The notes under the pieces are model-generated. The model was not told the DNA's origin. It made no database searches and saw only the letters and a list, made by a program, of their open reading frames with translations. The position numbers and the translations under genes are program-made. Shown in pieces: positions 24,001 to 36,700 of a DNA stretch of 64,000 bases. This DNA is from Tetracentron sinense (taxonomy: Eukaryota > Streptophyta > Magnoliopsida > Trochodendrales > Trochodendraceae): positions 32,311,965 to 32,375,964 of the forward strand of contig CM026557.1 of the NCBI GenBank assembly GCA_015143295.1. The letters run 5' to 3'. The stretch's first letter is position 1, and each line of letters starts with the position of its first letter.

Positions 24001-27000
24001 TTGGGCTGCAAGACTCCCCTCTTTTCTGGACTCAATCATAATTGATACTGCATTCTAATCTTCGCTTCTCCATCACTGAGGCTCCCCTCCGCTTGCCCTT
24101 GACTTGCCTTTGGAACTAGCCCTGCCCCTCTCTCCCCCTCCTTCAATTTTGTGAAACAGTTCTCTAGCCTCGGAATCATGTCCTTCAAAAGATAGACGCA
24201 GCCTCTTACCCATCCCCTCCATCTGGTTCTCTACCCATTCTGAGACATTTTCCTGACGCATCTGTGAAAGCAAAACCATACTCACCCCCTAAAGGGGGGT
24301 AGAAGCATCCTGGCAATGATCCAAAAACTCGAACTTAGACATCCTGTTCCGCCATTCCTTTTCCGCCACTCCTTTCGATTAAGAACCATAAACACGGATC
24401 AAAAGACATTCTTTCCAAAACTCCAAGGTATGTAGCTTCACATTTTTCAAATTTTAATATTGTAATAAATTGTTGAAATGGAATCAAATTACGTAGTTTT
24501 GTTATGTCAAATCCAAGGATCTACAACACATTGGACCAATTTGGCGGATATTTTTAGGGGAATATGAAAATTTTGAATCTTTCACATAAATTCTAAGAAT
24601 CTAAGCTGATTGAAATATATGAGACTAGTCTATCGATGATATATCATATCTTTAGGCTACTTGTAGCTTTTATATATCCAAAAATAAAATATGTCGGTGA
24701 CAAGAAGTTTGACAAAGAGCAAGCTACACTGATGAGGCCCAACTGCAACGCGTGGATGTGACTATCCACGAGATGGATATGATTCCGGCTGGTGGTTATG
24801 GTTACGGTCTTCTTATTCGATCAGGCTATGATGCAGTCCTAGTCGTCCAATGCTTATGCATATGGACAGATGCAAATCTACATCCTTATTCTGGTCTACA
24901 CTTAGGGTTTTAAGCATAATTGCTAGGAAGTTATGTACAAGGTGGGCAACTCACTTCCCAATGACTCATTTCTGAGGAAGCTCGCTTCCATCACGTCTCA
25001 TTGAGTGGTCAAAGGGAACTATAGGCATGTGGGAAATGATGGGATAGACACGAGTCTACAATCTAGGGTATAAAACATGAACAAGTATCGTTAGATTGGA
25101 ACCAAAGGCACCTACTTCAAAAATATCTCATGTGAGAGAAAATCTAATGTATGGCTGCCATATTAATATATGGGAATGAGGCGCATTTATTGCTTCTCGT
25201 TTCCTAAGAGCTTTTGAGCCCCGCTTCCTGCTTATCACTTTCCCTTTGCTTCTCGTTTTCGCTTCTCGCTCGGGTAACTATGATTTTAAGCATGCTAATT
25301 AAAGCATGCATCAATGTAGTTAAAAGCGTCCATGCGATGCTTGGCAGTTGGGACTTCCCTAGGGCCTAGACAAGGCATTGCTTATGCGACCAAAAATAAC
25401 TTTAATCGTTAAACTTGTAAAAATTTAGGATATTCCCATATGATTAAAAATAACAATTAGAAATTAGAAATAAACTACATAAGATAAGACCAAAATGTAG
25501 AAATCTAAATAGCATAGTTGGAGAAAGGCTAGATGCAGAATTCTAGACAAAATTAAAGGCTTCACACAAACAAACACACACACATTGTGTGTGTGTGTGT
25601 TGCTTTCCATGTTATTGTTACTCTCTAGTGGTCACGGACGCCTTTATGAATAAATGTACTAGTGGTTTGTTCCCAGGAGACGAGGTCTAGGCACCCACTA
25701 GGTGAACTCGTCTTAGGTTAACGAGTTTCCACCTAGATCCTAATTAGGTTTGTCCTGGCTATGCAAGGCAATGGTCTAGGCGTTGACTAGGCAACATTTT
25801 GACTACACTGGCATGCACATGAGATAGTAACAAGCTTCAAATCACAATTACACAAGTTGGCACTGTATTGAAGCAAAATTTGTCAAACCTACCATGTATG
25901 ACATGGAACATGTAAAACCAATGATTTCGAGACAGCATCTAACTAGATGTCGCATTGAGGTACAATGTAAGGCTTGGAGCAAAAGAATCCAATAAATATG
26001 TCCTTGTATACTTTCTAAGACAGTTTTATTAATGACTTGTGCTTGTAGTTGTTTAGCCCTTTGTTATTTCGTATGTCAATGAATATACATTTTGCACTTC
26101 TCAGTTTTATGACATAATGTATTGTTGTAACTCTCATATGGATGATCATAATGATAATTGTAGGGTTTAAAGCCTTTAACTATCATATTTTTAACTTATC
26201 TTAGCATTAAAACAAGTTTAATTTAAGTTTCCATTTGTATCTATTTTTTTAAAAGGTGTTTCTTTGTGCATCAAGATATGTTTCGATCCAATCTACATGA
26301 CTAGACCTACAGCTGTGCCCACTTATATTAGCATAGAACTAAGTCCTAAATTAGTTCAAAATGCCCAATATGCACTTAAAATTTTAATCAAAAACAAAAT
26401 CTTGAATGCTCCGATCCAATCTTGCATTGTTGATACTTCGATACATCAGTAGAACCTACAATTGATTAACAAACTTAATGCCATTTGAAGGTCGAGATAA
26501 AATCAGAAGCAATCATCCACGGGGATGGAGGCACAAAAATTCTGGGAGTATATCATAATACGAGGGGCAGCATTTAAAATTGGGAAAAAACATAGCAAAT
26601 AAAGTGCATAGAAATATGATTATAAAATTCTTCAACTGCAAGGACATACTTGGTGACGCCTCTGGAAGGGCTCTTTGTGATTGAAATAGTTGCTTCTGTT
26701 GCTCAATCACATTCTGAGGCTGAAGCAAGGCACCTGAGTTTTGAAGCCTTTGCTGCATATCTCGTTGTAAAGAATTTGGCTGCTGCTGCAAGCCCAATTG
26801 TTGTTGCAATTGTGCTGGCTGTGATTGAAGTTGAGATAGCAGTTGCTGCTGTGGTGGTTGTGATTGTGACTGTTGCCCTTGTGTCGGCAGCAAAGTCGAA
26901 GATGTCTGCTGGGTTTGTTGTTGCTGCACTGCAACCTTGGCTTGCTGCAGCATGTGCATTGAATGCTGATTTGTCTGCATGTTAGATATACCAGATTGGG

Positions 27001-27128
27001 CTCCTAGTAATTGCTGCTGATGTAAATTTGAGATGTTTTGCTGACCCAGTAACTGTTGCTGCTGCTGCATGTTAGAAAGATTATTCTGCTGGCCTATCAA
27101 CCTCTGTTGCTGTTGCTGCTGTTGTGGC

Positions 27129-27162
<34 letters not shown>

Positions 27163-27671
27163 GATGCTGCTGCTGCATATCTTGGACACTGTTTTGTTGC
27201 CCAAGAAGCTGATTCTGCTGTATGTTTGTAGCATTTGGTTGTTGCCCCATTAGCTGTTGTTGCTGTTGTGATGGCAATAGTGGCTGCTGAGGAATTGATG
27301 TTTGCTGTTGATGAAGAACAGGAGTCTGTTGGTGAACAGACTGTTGAGATTGTTGATGTTGCCTGAGGACTGGCTGTGGATGTTGCTGAACAACTGATGT
27401 TGTCGATTGTTGAACAGAAGATTGTTGATTCTGTTGTAGGACAGTGTGTGGAGCTGATTGCATTACAGAAGGCTGTGCCTGCTGAGGGTTGGGCTGGCTA
27501 GACTGCAGACCAGGTGACATTTGCATGATAGACTGCTGAGAAGATTGCAGCTGATTCGGCTGTATTAGGTTCTGCTGCTGCTGCTGCTGCTGCTGCTGGA
27601 TGTGAGATTGCACGAGCGAGGGCTGAATATTTCCCTGCTGGAGCTTCTGCTTCATAATATGATGTTGTAAC

Positions 27672-27733
<62 letters not shown>

Positions 27734-30700
27734 CTGCTGGTAAAGATATTGCTGTGGATTCTGAGATTGCTGCTGGTGTTGTTGGGCAACAACCTGTTGT
27801 GGATACTGCCTTCCTTGCATATGCCTCTGCGGATTTGCAAAAATATTTGCCTGGACACCTTGTCCCACTGAATGACCTATTGAGTTCTGTGACATATTCT
27901 GCAAGTTGGGACTCTGGCCAACAACATTTGTCATGGCAGTTGGAGTTAAACCAGTCACAGAGGATAGTGCGGATGGTAAACTGGCAGAACTTTGTACTCC
28001 AGCAGATGCAATGGTATTTTGAATGCTCTGGGATAACAGCTGCTGCCGTGCCTGAGACTGATTAGCCAAGGGAATTGAAAGTGACTGCCCTTGGTTGCGC
28101 ACTTGGGACTGCATACTGTGAGATGCTATTCCAAATAAAGACCAAAACAGACAGTTAGTCTACTTAATGAAATTTCAGAAAAGGTAAAATAAAGTACATG
28201 TATTCTTGTTTATACCAAACAGTGAAATTAAGAACACTGCCATAATTGAGGGCAAATGAACCTCCACTTTCGGTTTGGCCAGAACACATTCCTAATTGTT
28301 AGTGAAAAAGCCAAACTAAACCATCTCTCCGTGTCAAAGAAAAAGGAAGTGTCAAACACAGTCGAACCAATAGAACGGTCATGATTTTCAGTTATTTATC
28401 ATGGAAAAGCAGAAGAGATTACAATGGTAAAATATATATCTACATACCTCAGAAATAATTTACAAAAAGAAAATATCTAATATGTTTAAGACAAGTAAAA
28501 GAAAAACTAGATGTACAGAACCTAAAAAATATGCAAATAATAAATAAAAAGGTAAACATATTGTCAAGCTTGGAAAGTGATATATAAAAATTGAAAGACA
28601 CAACACATTATATGTCTACGAACCTTCACTACTTGCATCAGGAAAAACTAAAAGCACTTAGGTCTTTCATGTAATTACCTGGATCCGGGACATTCTGGTT
28701 ACTACCAGCAGAGTTTGATGGTAAGGAATTAGCCACATTCGTATTCTGAGATTTTGTCTCCATTGTCAGCATTTTCAAAGATATTTTCCGTAGATAATCC
28801 GGCTGAAATAACAATTAAGAATAATTATATCACCTGAACACTAAAAGATACAAAAGCAATTATACTGACATGAAGAATAGAAGTTTTATAAGCCGAGGAG
28901 AAACGAATGAGAAAAGTATATCTGATCGAAACCTTCCAAATGGATTCCATCGCCCATGATCTTTTAAGTGATCATCATGATAAAAATGTAAATGGGTGAT
29001 TCTGGTCAACAAACCCATAATGACCATCTGCAAACACCAAGATTAAGATTCTGCAACCAATGTTTTAAATGTTGATGTCGGGGGACATTTTGAAAATGGG
29101 ATATATCTGGGGATATAGCACAAGACATTTTTAAAATTGCAAAAATTTGACCGTTCAAGGGAAAATTGTGCTAATATAGGGAAGAGATGGAATATTTTAG
29201 TGAAACTGGTGAAGACAAGCCCATGGGCCACAAAGTATATAGCTGGTAGGCCAAGAAAGCCCCATAAAATGTGACGACCAATAAATTGCAACAGCAAGGG
29301 TCTTCTAGAGACTAAAAGTCTTTATTGAAGTTTGAAATGCTTCTAGAGAGTCAAAATTCTTCATTAAAGTTGTTGTCATTAGAATTTAGATGAATCTTCT
29401 AGAGAGTCCAAGCGTCATTGTAGGAAGTTCTCATTTATTAGTTAGTCCTAGGAAATTTTAATTTAAATTTCCTAAGTCATAATAGCATCTATGAAAGAAA
29501 GTTCTATGGAGTTTATAAATAGTAGAGAGCAATGCTAAGTCCACTTTCCTCCCCATCCACCTTCCCATTTTCTAAACAAGAATACAAAGCAATAGTGGTG
29601 GGCCTCACAAAAAGATGTCATATTAATTTGTCTTCTTGTCTAGAAAATGAGAAAGTAGATGAGAAAAAAAGTGAACCTAGCATTGCTCAATGGCAGATCT
29701 TAAGGCAATGTAAGCAATTCAAATTTAATGATTGAACAAAAAAGTTCTTTTGCAAGGGTGATTCCTTGGTGGTGTGACTCCATCCTCGGAAGCTTGGATT
29801 GGTGAGATTCCTAGGGATTCTACTCATATCTTCCTCCCACTTTCCTCTTCTTTTCTTCAATATTTCAATTCTCAATAAAACCCACAAAATCATTCTTCCT
29901 CCAGTTCTACATCAATTTTGGTATCAGAGCAAGTTTTCGACTTCTTCAAATTATTGTCGAAAGATGTCTACTCGAAGTGGTCAACCATATGCACCTAAAC
30001 TCATGCAGTCTCAGCGAGATACTTCTTTGGGAGTTAGTACAACAAGTGCAGCAGCTCTATCAATGCACATACTATTAGGGTCTTGTGTATTTAAAGACCT
30101 TAATACATCTATTCCTTCTGACTGGGTTTATCAGAAAAATATATCTGAGATGAGTATCAAGCTCCAGGGATGGGCCAGCCATATTCAAGACTCTGAGCTG
30201 AATAGGGAGCTTGTCGATTCTTTTGAACTGCACTACGAGTGGAGTGCTGCACGCCCCCCAAGTGGTCTCCTAGAAGCCTCCTAACCCAGGTTGTGTTAAG
30301 ATGAATACAGATGGTTTGGTTCGTAACAACCTACACGGGTATGGCTTTAATTACAGGGATGTGGAGGGGCGCCCTAGTCATGCCATGGCGAAGGCTATAA
30401 AGGAGGGGTCAATTATTTCCAGTGTTTTAAAACCCGAAAACTCGACTCGACTCGACTCGGGCAAAACTCATCTGAGTAATGACACCTAAAAACTTGGACA
30501 TATATAATATTTTTCTAATACTATATATATGGTATAAATTCAAAATTAATGATAAACCATGCATAAAATGAGATATATAATTCAATATATACTAAACATC
30601 CCCTTTTGTTTCGTATTTATACTTAAGAGTGGGTGGGGGTGTGTTAAAAAAAAGAAAAAAACATAATTTGGTCACTCGGCCTTGGTAGGCATAATCAACA

Positions 30701-33700
30701 AATACAGGTACGGGTTTTAAATGGCAATGATCCATTCAGGAAGTACAGTTTTATAAGGCAAAAACACAAGAAAATTTTTAGAAATAATTAATAATTATAA
30801 ATAAATAGGAAACGTGATACCAACTAGTAAGTTAGTAACAATCATTTAAAGTCATCATTCAACAAAAGAATTGAAATTATATAGCTCTTAAAATATCATC
30901 ATTCACCATTCAACCATTTTAACACACGGATATCATCATTCACAATTCAAAAAAAAATGCACAATATCATCATCATCTAAACTAGAACCCCATAATATTC
31001 AAACTTTAACATAAAATTCAAGCCCTCACATATGCTTCAAAGTTCAAACCTTAACATAAATTCAATAATATCTTTGTAAAAATTAACCATATATGCAAAG
31101 TGCAAACCCTATTATAAGATTCAAATAAGTAAATGAGAGAGAAACTTGAAAAACTTAAATTCCAATATGTAAAGGATAAAAATAATGGGTCACAGTTTTA
31201 AATGCTGACCCTATAAAGCCTTTTTTTCTTTTAAATAAGCTCTTTATACACATATTATACAAGTATCGAGGTTCTAAACTTAATACGGCATAAGTACGCC
31301 ATTTCAGTGATACAATACATGTATAAATATGAAAAATGGGTATTGCACACAAACCAATACCTGTATAAATCATAAATCGTCCATATCATACACTATCATA
31401 TGATACAATACGATATTGTATGATATATTCAATAAGTGATCAATACGAATTTTAAACAGATGGCCTTTGTTTCAGTGGTATTGTAATTGTTCCAGTGCCT
31501 ACCGTATTAGTATCGATCGATACGCACGAAACTATTCAAATATGCAGAGAACCCTAGATACATTACAGAATCTTGCTTTAAAACTTAACTAAACCACTGT
31601 AGACTCATAAGTTACGGAATCTTGCTTCAAAACTTGAAAATGAATCATTGTAAGTTCATTCACTACTGAAAATTCCATTGTGATTTTTTCAGCGGAAAAC
31701 AGCTTTTGGCTCATTGAATCCAGATCAAACTCACTACTTATTCTCGTTTTTGAAAGGTATCTTTCTTCTTATGTTTTCATTTTTGGAATGATTGAATATG
31801 CATGATAGAGTGTAGATCTATGGGTTTCGCTTCAAATCAAAGGATTTACAATTCCTTTGTATAATGTTGACCAATTGTAAATGTAATTATGGAAACAAAA
31901 AAAAATGTTTTGATTTTTCAAACATATGTTATGAATAAAACTGGTATAATATATGCCATTAGACTATGGATGATCTACCATATCCAATGAATAATCTTAA
32001 TTTTCAGGAAAAAAATTATAATACTAAATTCAAAAGATATTTATCAAAAAATTAATTAAATTATTTTCCATTAATGCTAATTATATAAGATCTATTCAAA
32101 TATATTTGATTAGTCTATTGATAATCAATTGATGATCAACATATCCATTGACTAATATTAATTTTTTGTTAAATATATCTTTTTAAATAACAAATTAATT
32201 TCTTTATCAGCATCAATCATTTAGATCAAATAAAATGTATAGGTGTTTTAATGTATGGAAGATCTACCATATTCATAGTCCACCATATTCATAGGTTAAT
32301 CATAATTTTTATAAAAAGAAATTACAATTTTTGGTAATTTTAAACATTTTTTTCTGATAATCAGAATACTTGGTTTTCTCCTTAATACTATTCATCCACA
32401 GGTTATGTGTATCTCTATTGTTTCAGTGTCTCAAAGACTACGAAGACAGCAACTACTGATATCGGATGGCATCATGTAAACCCCATACTGATTGTGGTTG
32501 TGTCAAGGATGCAGGCTCCAATTCTATGGTAATGGATTAACCAGTTGAAGCGATGAGGTATATCCTATTGTGCGTAGCTGCAATTTGTGTTATCAAGAAA
32601 TTCACAACAAAATGCAAGTAAATCTCAATTATGTATGCACAGAGGAGCAATAGAAGGCTGAGAACCCCAATTAACTGTTATCAGTAGGATTGGAGTAATG
32701 TTGATAACAGTTATCCTGCAACTTATAGTTACAATTAGTGTGCTCGTAGTTGTGTAAACCTCTGTTCTTTGGTGTGTGAGTGTGCATATATATTCACATC
32801 TTTATGACATAATGTGATGGTAATGTGATGGTGTATTGCATGAATGGTTATAATGGTAGTTATCAGACTTTATTGCGTCTGTATCTCATCTTTAGCATAA
32901 AAACAAGTTTTTTTTACAAATTTCCATGTGTTTCAACATGTTTCTATGCATATCTTTATTTTTTCCACCGTCGTTGTGCATATTCTATGTTTCTTATAAT
33001 TGACTTACTGACATCAACATGCACCTCAGTACCAATATTTTGAACCACAACTGTGTAACCCCCTTATTGAACGCCATAAACTGGCCAACTCTTTAGAATA
33101 TTATGTCAGGACTTGGCTCAATGAGATATTTAGTAATCATGGCAACCGGAAACAAAGTAATTCATGGCATGCCCACATCTCAGCCCAGTAAAGCGTATTC
33201 CAGTTAAGGTGTTACTAAGATGCAGGTAGAATATGCATCTACAAGCTTGAGGATTAACTTCAAGAAGACCATAGTTAAGGAACATCAGTGATGCTTACCA
33301 TACTTATAAACTTTAGGGCACTAATTTGGTTATAGTTGATAGTCCTTATTGATGGCAAACAAAATTTGCACTACAACAATTCTCCTGATTCTTGAATACA
33401 AAAGTTTGCCAAATAAGTTTAAATACACAGTTTTGTGTATTAGAGATGTTTGTCATTTATTAGAAGTTTTTTCTATGATTTCTTGACTAATATGGTATTT
33501 ATTAAATTCTTACTGAGGATCATCTAATTTGTAGAAGGAAATTAATCCCCAATTGGGATTGATAGTGTTTTCATAGTAAGTGGGAAGTGTCATCAAATCG
33601 TATTTGGTACCCATTGGATTTGCAAATTCCAATTAAGCACAAGTCATGCCGATATTTTAAAGGTCTAAAGACTTTCAAGGATTAATTTGAGGGGCTGGTG

Positions 33701-36700
33701 GTGGTTGAAGGGGTCTCTCGATGACTCGTTGCAATTAAGTGGGATAGTGGCGAAGGGTCTCATGACTCTCATCCTTTGAGGCTGACAAGCATAATTGATC
33801 ACACAAGACAGTTGGCAAGAGGATGGATTATTGTTTTCTCTTACACGTTTAGGGGTGCCAATGAAATTGCTACCTACTTGGCAAATATTGTCTGTATAGA
33901 GAATTTATGTATGTAGAGAACTCTCTTCCTTAATTGACCTTTTGTAATCTTTTTTTCCTTTTATTAATAAAAACTTTTGTTACTTATTGAATTAAAAAGA
34001 AAAAGAAAATACTGGTCCAAACATGAGCCACACAGCTCACTATCCAAAAGCTTATGACATGAATTAGATGTTTAAATTTCTTTAGGGATTTAAAATTCAT
34101 TAATAATGAGTAGGTACACCGTCAGAAAGAACAAAAGGAACAAGGGGGGTGCACAAAATCAAACCGTGCAAAAAAATTCTAGGATATTAGTCAAAATAAT
34201 TCATGGCGACAATTGACCTAAACTACAATTATGATGACTAACTAAAGTAATGCTTGAAAGAGCAAGCTGACACTGATCAAGAAACACCAGCATCAATGCA
34301 ATATGGCCTTTAAGAAAATAGAACAAGGTATGCATTTCTGTAGTTTTCTGCCAATTGTTATACCGGAGAAACATTTTCCCAATCAGTAATGATTATAGAT
34401 GCCAAATGAGGTTAAGATTGCTGCAACATATAAGAAAGAAGAAGCATCTGTACATAGCAAATTACATAAGCACTTTGTATGAGACAAAAGAAAATAAAGG
34501 CTGATAGGAAGTAGCCAATCAGATATGGATAGAAACCAAGTAGCGATGCAAAATGTATAACAAAGATAAGAGACCCTTCGAGTGATGGATGTACCTGGCT
34601 TATGGCAGCAGTGTAAATCTTTTCCTCAAATCTTATAGCAATTTTCTTAAGTTCATGTAACCCCTCCGGGCCAGAAATCGGAAGGTGTTTCTTCAAAGTA
34701 TCCGTTCTACACGTGAAACGGTAAGTGTTAATAGGTTATTGACTAAGGTTGCAGAAGCTATTAAAGGCAAACAGACTGCAAATAGGTAAACCTTGAAGAG
34801 GTCTTTACTATTGCAGGGTCAACCATACTATGAACTCTAATTAAAAAAAAAATACATTAAATGATCAGCAGTTCCTATAAAATTAAATATAAAATGGTCT
34901 CTTTGAGAAAAATATATCATACTAGCAAAAGTGCTTAGACCAAGGCTTCAAAGTTCACACAATTAAAGAAAACTAGCATAACTAAGATCACCATTGTCCG
35001 AGAAGCGTATTAAGAGCCACAATACATGAAAGCACAATCTCATCCTTTATTAGTGACCTACGTTGCGGTGGTTCTTTTAGACATCAGGCGTGTCCTATGT
35101 CGAAACATGTGTACACATACATGGAACGAATATGGTTGTGATTGATTCATATCAGAAGAACTTGTGCATTTTGAACACAAATGGACACGTCTCATACCCA
35201 TAAACTTTAATATTTATATTATTATATAAAAAAGGCATACAAGTGTGTTGTAATTGGCCTTATAAATAAAGCCTATTAGCTCTTTGGAATGGAGACATAT
35301 CTTCATACCTTTTTCATCTTCCATTCTCTTCTCTTCTATTTCTATCTTCCACAAACCCTAAATATCAAACCCTAGTAATCTACTTAGAATCAGAGCATTC
35401 GATCTTCTTCAAAAGGGATTAATAGCAATTGAGAAGGCCAAAGGAGTGTCATTAGAACAATGACGTCAACTGAAAAAAAAATTGGTTTTCTTAGAGAGAA
35501 TTGTTTTTGGGGATTTGTGATATTTTTTCAGAATTTTTTGACAAGTTCTTAATTGTGATTTTTTCGACAAAAAAAAAAATCAGTTTTGAATCAAAAAAAT
35601 TGGAGAGAATTGTTGGGGCTTTCTTGATGATTTTAGTTGATAAAAGTTGATGTGTTTTGTTGCTTGAGGCATAATGGAACTATAATCATGAAGTTTAGTT
35701 GAATTTCGGAGTTCCTACATTTTTTCTCAAGTTCACTTGCTGATTTTTTTGTTTTTGGGTATGATTGGACTATGTCTTGTTTGCATGAAGTTAAACAGCC
35801 TGGTGGAAAGTTGTGATGTGTGTCGGTTGCTGATTTGTGTAAATCAGCATTGATTCAGACTTCTAGTTGAGGTGATCTTTGTGTTTGAGGGATCCGGCTT
35901 ACTTGTTCGTTTTTTAATCCCTAAAATAGACCCATGTCTGGTATTAGTGGAATGGATAGAAATTCCACTAGCAAAGGTTTTTTCGGGTGTACTTTTATAG
36001 TTCCTTCTTTCAAGAATACAAGTATGCAGATCAATATAATCAAACTGGATTGAAGAAATTATTTAGAATGGTCCAAACCACCAACGTAGTAGGGGGAAAT
36101 TGAGTTATATTACCAAAAGGATTGTAGAGCCAAGTGTAACTAATCCAACTAATGACAAGTGAGAATCCAAGAATCTTACTATCATGAGCCTATACACTAC
36201 AACCACCGGTGTCACGTGGTTTCCTTTTCCTTTAGACAGCAAAAGAAATTTGGGATTTTGCTTCCCAAACATATTCCCATATTCGTAATATTGCTCGAAT
36301 CTACCAATTAAGACAAGAAATTTCTCATTTTTGTCAAGAAGAGAGATCCCCAAACGAATATTTGCTAGCCTGGCATGTGGGAGGAGCTCGACCACTATCA
36401 TATTTCTCAAACTAGTTTCACTTCTGATGGAGAGTTGTAGAAGGCTGACTGAGTAGAATCAAATCTTTGAATTTCTGGCTAGGTTGAACCTAGAATTTGA
36501 GTAAGGACGGGTCTAGATCCTAAGTAAGGATAAGGTACCCTGTTTGAATTAAGTATATGTACTTATTCAAGGAGAAGTAGTGTCTCAAAAGTCAAAGCAC
36601 TTTGCCTTAGGAGGCGAACAGGGTGGGTCCTCGAAAATAAAAGGGAGATGAGAAGGATAAACTGAAATATAAACATTGTAGAAGAACCCGTCAAACCAAG

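Larger units (their letters stand above)
20218..24390 (-). mobile_element. 5'-truncated L1-type LINE in MED15 intron 4
   Basis: A plant L1 element in the same orientation as MED15. On the minus strand it reads the end of ORF1, endonuclease, reverse transcriptase with an intact FADD box near 21905, and a terminal Cys-His domain. It ends in a poly-A tail seen as T11 at 20218-20228. Multiple stops and frameshifts make it dead. ORF1 is incomplete, so the 5' end is truncated near 24390. A clean target-site duplication was not found. Confidence 0.88.
18475..26649 (-). other. MED15: MED15 intron 4
   Basis: The largest intron (8.2 kb). It contains a 5'-truncated L1 LINE in sense orientation (20218-24390) and two adjacent hAT-type elements (24915-25282, 25312-25810). 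At 18475-20217 there is an (AT)n run near 19741 and related AT-rich segments at 19630-19990, but no gene. At 25819-26649 nothing is recognised. Confidence 0.85.
28803..34594 (-). other. MED15: MED15 intron 2
   Basis: A 5.8-kb intron. It holds an LTR with primer-binding site and gag start (29270-30235), two separated LINE RNase H pieces (30265-30425, 33700-34010), and AT-rich sequence. The part at 31190-31530 is dense in near-palindromic 'gatac/gtatc' words. No coding exon of another gene is recognised in 30430-33640. Confidence 0.8.

Noticed and set aside
26650..26985. Plus-strand Ala/Val-rich open frame opposite MED15 exon 4
   Set aside because: Antisense shadow of CAG/CAA repeats; the same applies to Leu runs at 27056-27253 and 27680-27871 and to 16675-16875.
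29919..29930. Possible tRNA-Met fragment
   Set aside because: Only the 12-base primer-binding complement is present, next to an LTR; no cloverleaf can be drawn.
29799..29963. In-frame ATG upstream of the gag start at 29964
   Set aside because: It lies in the LTR and crosses the primer-binding site, so the annotated start at 29964 is preferred.
30427..30480. 'ctcgactcgactcgactcggg' type short repeat beside TTTTAAAACC, a possible hAT end
   Set aside because: A partner end (GGGTTTTAAATGG near 30708) is imperfect and no 8-bp flanking duplication was found.
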